This document shows positions 6,474-7,742 of a DNA stretch of 7,742 nt, in pieces. Below the pieces are notes generated by a model. That model searched no databases, was not told where the DNA came from, and was given only the letters and a program-made list of their open reading frames with translations. Both the position numbers and the translations under genes were made by a program. Origin of the DNA: Actinomycetes bacterium (lineage in GTDB: Bacteria; Actinomycetota; Acidimicrobiia; Acidimicrobiales; Bog-793). The stretch covers positions 1,426 through 9,167 of the forward strand of contig JAJYGM010000050.1 of the NCBI GenBank assembly GCA_021785095.1, in the 5' to 3' direction. How positions within the stretch are numbered: position 1 is the first letter of the stretch; each line of letters starts with the position of its first letter.

Positions 6474-6541
6474 GACTATAGCGCTCTGGCGAGCTGTTAT
6501 CGTAAGTCGTCGCGGTTCGTATACGAGCGTCCACGGCCCAC
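6474..6541. repeat. Right copy of the repeat flanking the toxin-antitoxin pair
   Basis: Counterpart of the left copy at 5797-5852. The 27-mer is at 6515-6541 and the 12-mer at 6474-6485. The spacer between them is 29 bases here against 17 on the left. This copy holds the antitoxin -10 box and the perfect palindrome at 6517-6526; in the left copy one change breaks that palindrome. Confidence 0.7.
6475..6480 (-). promoter_or_regulatory. -10 box of the toxin-antitoxin operon (leaderless)
   Basis: On the - strand TATAGT (one mismatch to TATAAT) lies 7 bases before the antitoxin ATG, so transcription would begin at or next to the A of ATG. A -35 is not obvious; TTACGA is present but 19 bases away. 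The 10-base perfect palindrome TCGTATACGA (6517-6526), about 37 bases further upstream, is a candidate operator for the antitoxin. Confidence 0.55.
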
Positions 6542-6691
6542 CAACGCGGCTTGCGCAAACCGGGCGTAGCCGGGCCGCCGGATCGAGTCATGCCCGGAGA
6601 AGATGTCGCCGCCAAAGGGGTGCATCGAGCCGTGATCAAGCGAGGTGGCGCCGGCCGCGCAGATCGTGCCCGAACTACCGGCGCTCAACAT
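6497..6691 (-). CDS. Possible 64-residue ORF coupled to the Clp N-domain gene
   Basis: The ATG at 6691-6689 overlaps the Clp gene's TGA (ATGTTGA), and AGGGA lies a few bases before it as a weak ribosome-binding site. The peptide runs through MHPFGGDIFSGHDSIRRPG and ends VGRGRSYTNRDDLR. I recognise no family. Its last part falls in the duplicated repeat and resembles the end of the small ORF behind the toxin. It fills most of the 217-base gap between the antitoxin and Clp genes. It could be a real coupled small protein, the decayed tail of a lost gene, or chance. Confidence 0.3.
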   Translation of the reverse strand: MLSAGSSGTICAAGATSLDHGSMHPFGGDIFSGHDSIRRPGYARFAQAALVGRGRSYTNRDDLR

Positions 6692-7742
6692 CGGTCCCTG
6701 CCCAGGGACGCGAACAGCTCGAAGTCCGTTACCCCAACCCTGCCGTGCACTGCGACGGTGCTCGTCGAGTCGAGACCGCCTTCGGCAGTCGTGACCCGGG
6801 CTACGACGCTCTCCCCGCCGAGCTCTCCCGCGACAACTCCTCGGTCGAGCAACAAGCCGGGCTGGAGCACGAAGCGGCCGCGCAGGTGGAAACCCCTGCC
6901 GGCAAGCTCGCCGTCGAGGGCCGCGGATGACCCACGGTGACCCGTCGAGTTGTCGTCTACGTGCCAGCTCGCGCCGAGCCCGGCGCCGGCGAAGGTTCCC
7001 GTCGCGGTGCCGCTGTGGGTCGGAACGGTCAGCTCGGCGTGGATGGCGATCCCACCCAGGTGGCCCACGACCAGGTTGTGATCCCGGTAGGTAAGCTCGA
7101 CCCGGGCGGCGTCGGGGACTTTGTCGAGTAGCACCGGATCGAGCAGGTCGTCGGGGAAGTCTCTGTCCTGCCGCGCCGCCATCTTGGGCGCTACGCTGCC
7201 GACCATCGAGGCCCGCGGTCGGGGTGGTCCGCTCCGGTCGACGCCGCTAACTGCACCAAGGACCGTGCCACAGCGCCCGCAGTAGGTCATCGCCACGGAC
7301 ATCGGGGTGCTCCCCGGCTCGCCCTCGCCCGGGCGTACCTCGACCGTGCGATACCGGGATGTCTCCATGAGCGAGGACTCACAGCGCCCGCAGCGCGGAC
7401 CCGGAGCTGGTGAGCGAGCGGCCACGGCGGTTGCGCCGCGCTCGTCTTTCTCGCCTCCCTGCATCTCGATCACCCGCTCGAGCGCCCGCGAAAAGTCCAT
7501 CCCGAGCGATAGGAGCACTTTGGCTGCAGCGCCCTCGCCCTCGCGTATGAGACCCAGCAGGATATGCTCGGTGCCGATGTAGTCATCGCCGAGCTGGAGC
7601 GCCTCACGCAGCGACAGCTCGAGGGCCTTCTTCGCCCTCGGCGTGAACAGCGGCGAACCGGTGGGCGGCGAACCGGTGGGCGGCACCATTTCCTCGAGTT
7701 TCTCCCGCACGGCCTCGCGTGAGACGCCGAGCGATTCAAGGG
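6685..7742 (-). CDS. Clp N-domain protein with zinc knuckles and unknown C-terminal domain, N-terminus cut off
   Basis: The reading frame is open to the right edge, so the true start lies outside the window; 351 complete codons are visible. Counting from the edge, residues 1-19 (LESLGVSREAVREKLEEMV) match the end of the first ClpC N-terminal repeat, and 31-95 (FTPRAKKALELSLREALQL, DDYIGTEHILLGLIREGEGAA) are its second repeat, which in ClpC binds adaptors and substrates. No AAA+ module follows. Instead there are two CxxC knuckles, CGRC (117-120) and CGRC (154-157), with SRYRTVEVRPGEGE between them, probably one zinc site. The rest (~195-351) is a Gly/Val-rich, probably beta-strand domain that I do not recognise, ending FELFASLGRDRC. 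Small Clp N-domain proteins may act as adaptors or decoys for Clp proteases; that role is inference. Confidence 0.85.
   Translation of the reverse strand, partial: LESLGVSREAVREKLEEMVPPTGSPPTGSPLFTPRAKKALELSLREALQLGDDYIGTEHILLGLIREGEGAAAKVLLSLGMDFSRALERVIEMQGGEKDERGATAVAARSPAPGPRCGRCESSLMETSRYRTVEVRPGEGEPGSTPMSVAMTYCGRCGTVLGAVSGVDRSGPPRPRASMVGSVAPKMAARQDRDFPDDLLDPVLLDKVPDAARVELTYRDHNLVVGHLGGIAIHAELTVPTHSGTATGTFAGAGLGASWHVDDNSTGHRGSSAALDGELAGRGFHLRGRFVLQPGLLLDRGVVAGELGGESVVARVTTAEGGLDSTSTVAVHGRVGVTDFELFASLGRDRC
7651..7680. repeat. 15-base tandem repeat, two copies, within the Clp N-domain gene
   Basis: CGGCGAACCGGTGGG is present twice head to tail (7651-7665 and 7666-7680). On the - strand it encodes a duplicated PTGSP unit in the linker between the two Clp N-domain repeats. 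It keeps the frame, and the linker tolerates length change, so it is likely a slippage product without effect on folding. Confidence 0.8.

Overview
The window is high-GC, densely coding DNA with GTG starts, and at least two genes look leaderless (a -10-like hexamer sits 6-7 bases before the start codon). This points to an actinobacterium or a close high-GC relative. I cannot name a genus. No rRNA, tRNA, CRISPR array or insertion sequence was found; the content is housekeeping, transport and stress functions with one toxin-antitoxin pair.

Layout from left to right: (1) the 3' part of an MFS drug/metabolite exporter on the + strand, cut by the window edge; (2) a 234-base convergent intergenic stretch with inverted repeats; (3) a small VOC-fold (glyoxalase/bleomycin-resistance-like) protein on the - strand; (4) on the - strand, a fusion of a MarR-type winged-helix regulator to a DUF488 (YeaO-like) domain; (5) 17 bases away and divergent, a ClC-family chloride transporter with a long hydrophilic N-terminus and a C-terminal CBS pair; (6) a + strand protein joining a degenerate DUF3565 domain, a DUF1971 cupin (YeaR/TehB-associated type) and a cysteine-rich zinc-ribbon-like tail; (7) on the - strand, a Phd/YefM antitoxin overlapping a RelE/ParE-type toxin; (8) at the right edge, on the - strand, a Clp N-domain protein without AAA modules, carrying two CxxC knuckles and an unrecognised glycine-rich C-terminal domain.

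The most interesting structure not explained by the main genes is around the toxin-antitoxin pair. A 27-base sequence (24/27 identical) occurs in the same orientation on both sides of it, each copy followed about 20-30 bases further along the - strand by a second shared 12-mer (11/12). The right-hand 12-mer holds the likely leaderless -10 of the antitoxin; the left-hand one holds a weakened version with no gene behind it. Each copy also lies within a small ORF whose start overlaps the stop of the preceding gene (Clp-like or toxin), and the two peptides share a VGRGxSY(S/T)N segment. This could be a duplicated promoter/operator, a pair of related coupled micro-ORFs, or the scar of a cassette insertion.

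Other points of note are the three-part DUF3565-DUF1971-zinc-ribbon fusion with a lost cysteine, the MarR-DUF488 fusion divergent to ClC, the absence in the ClC protein of the residues equivalent to the proton-pathway glutamate and central tyrosine, and the stand-alone Clp N-domain protein with a novel-looking C-terminal half.
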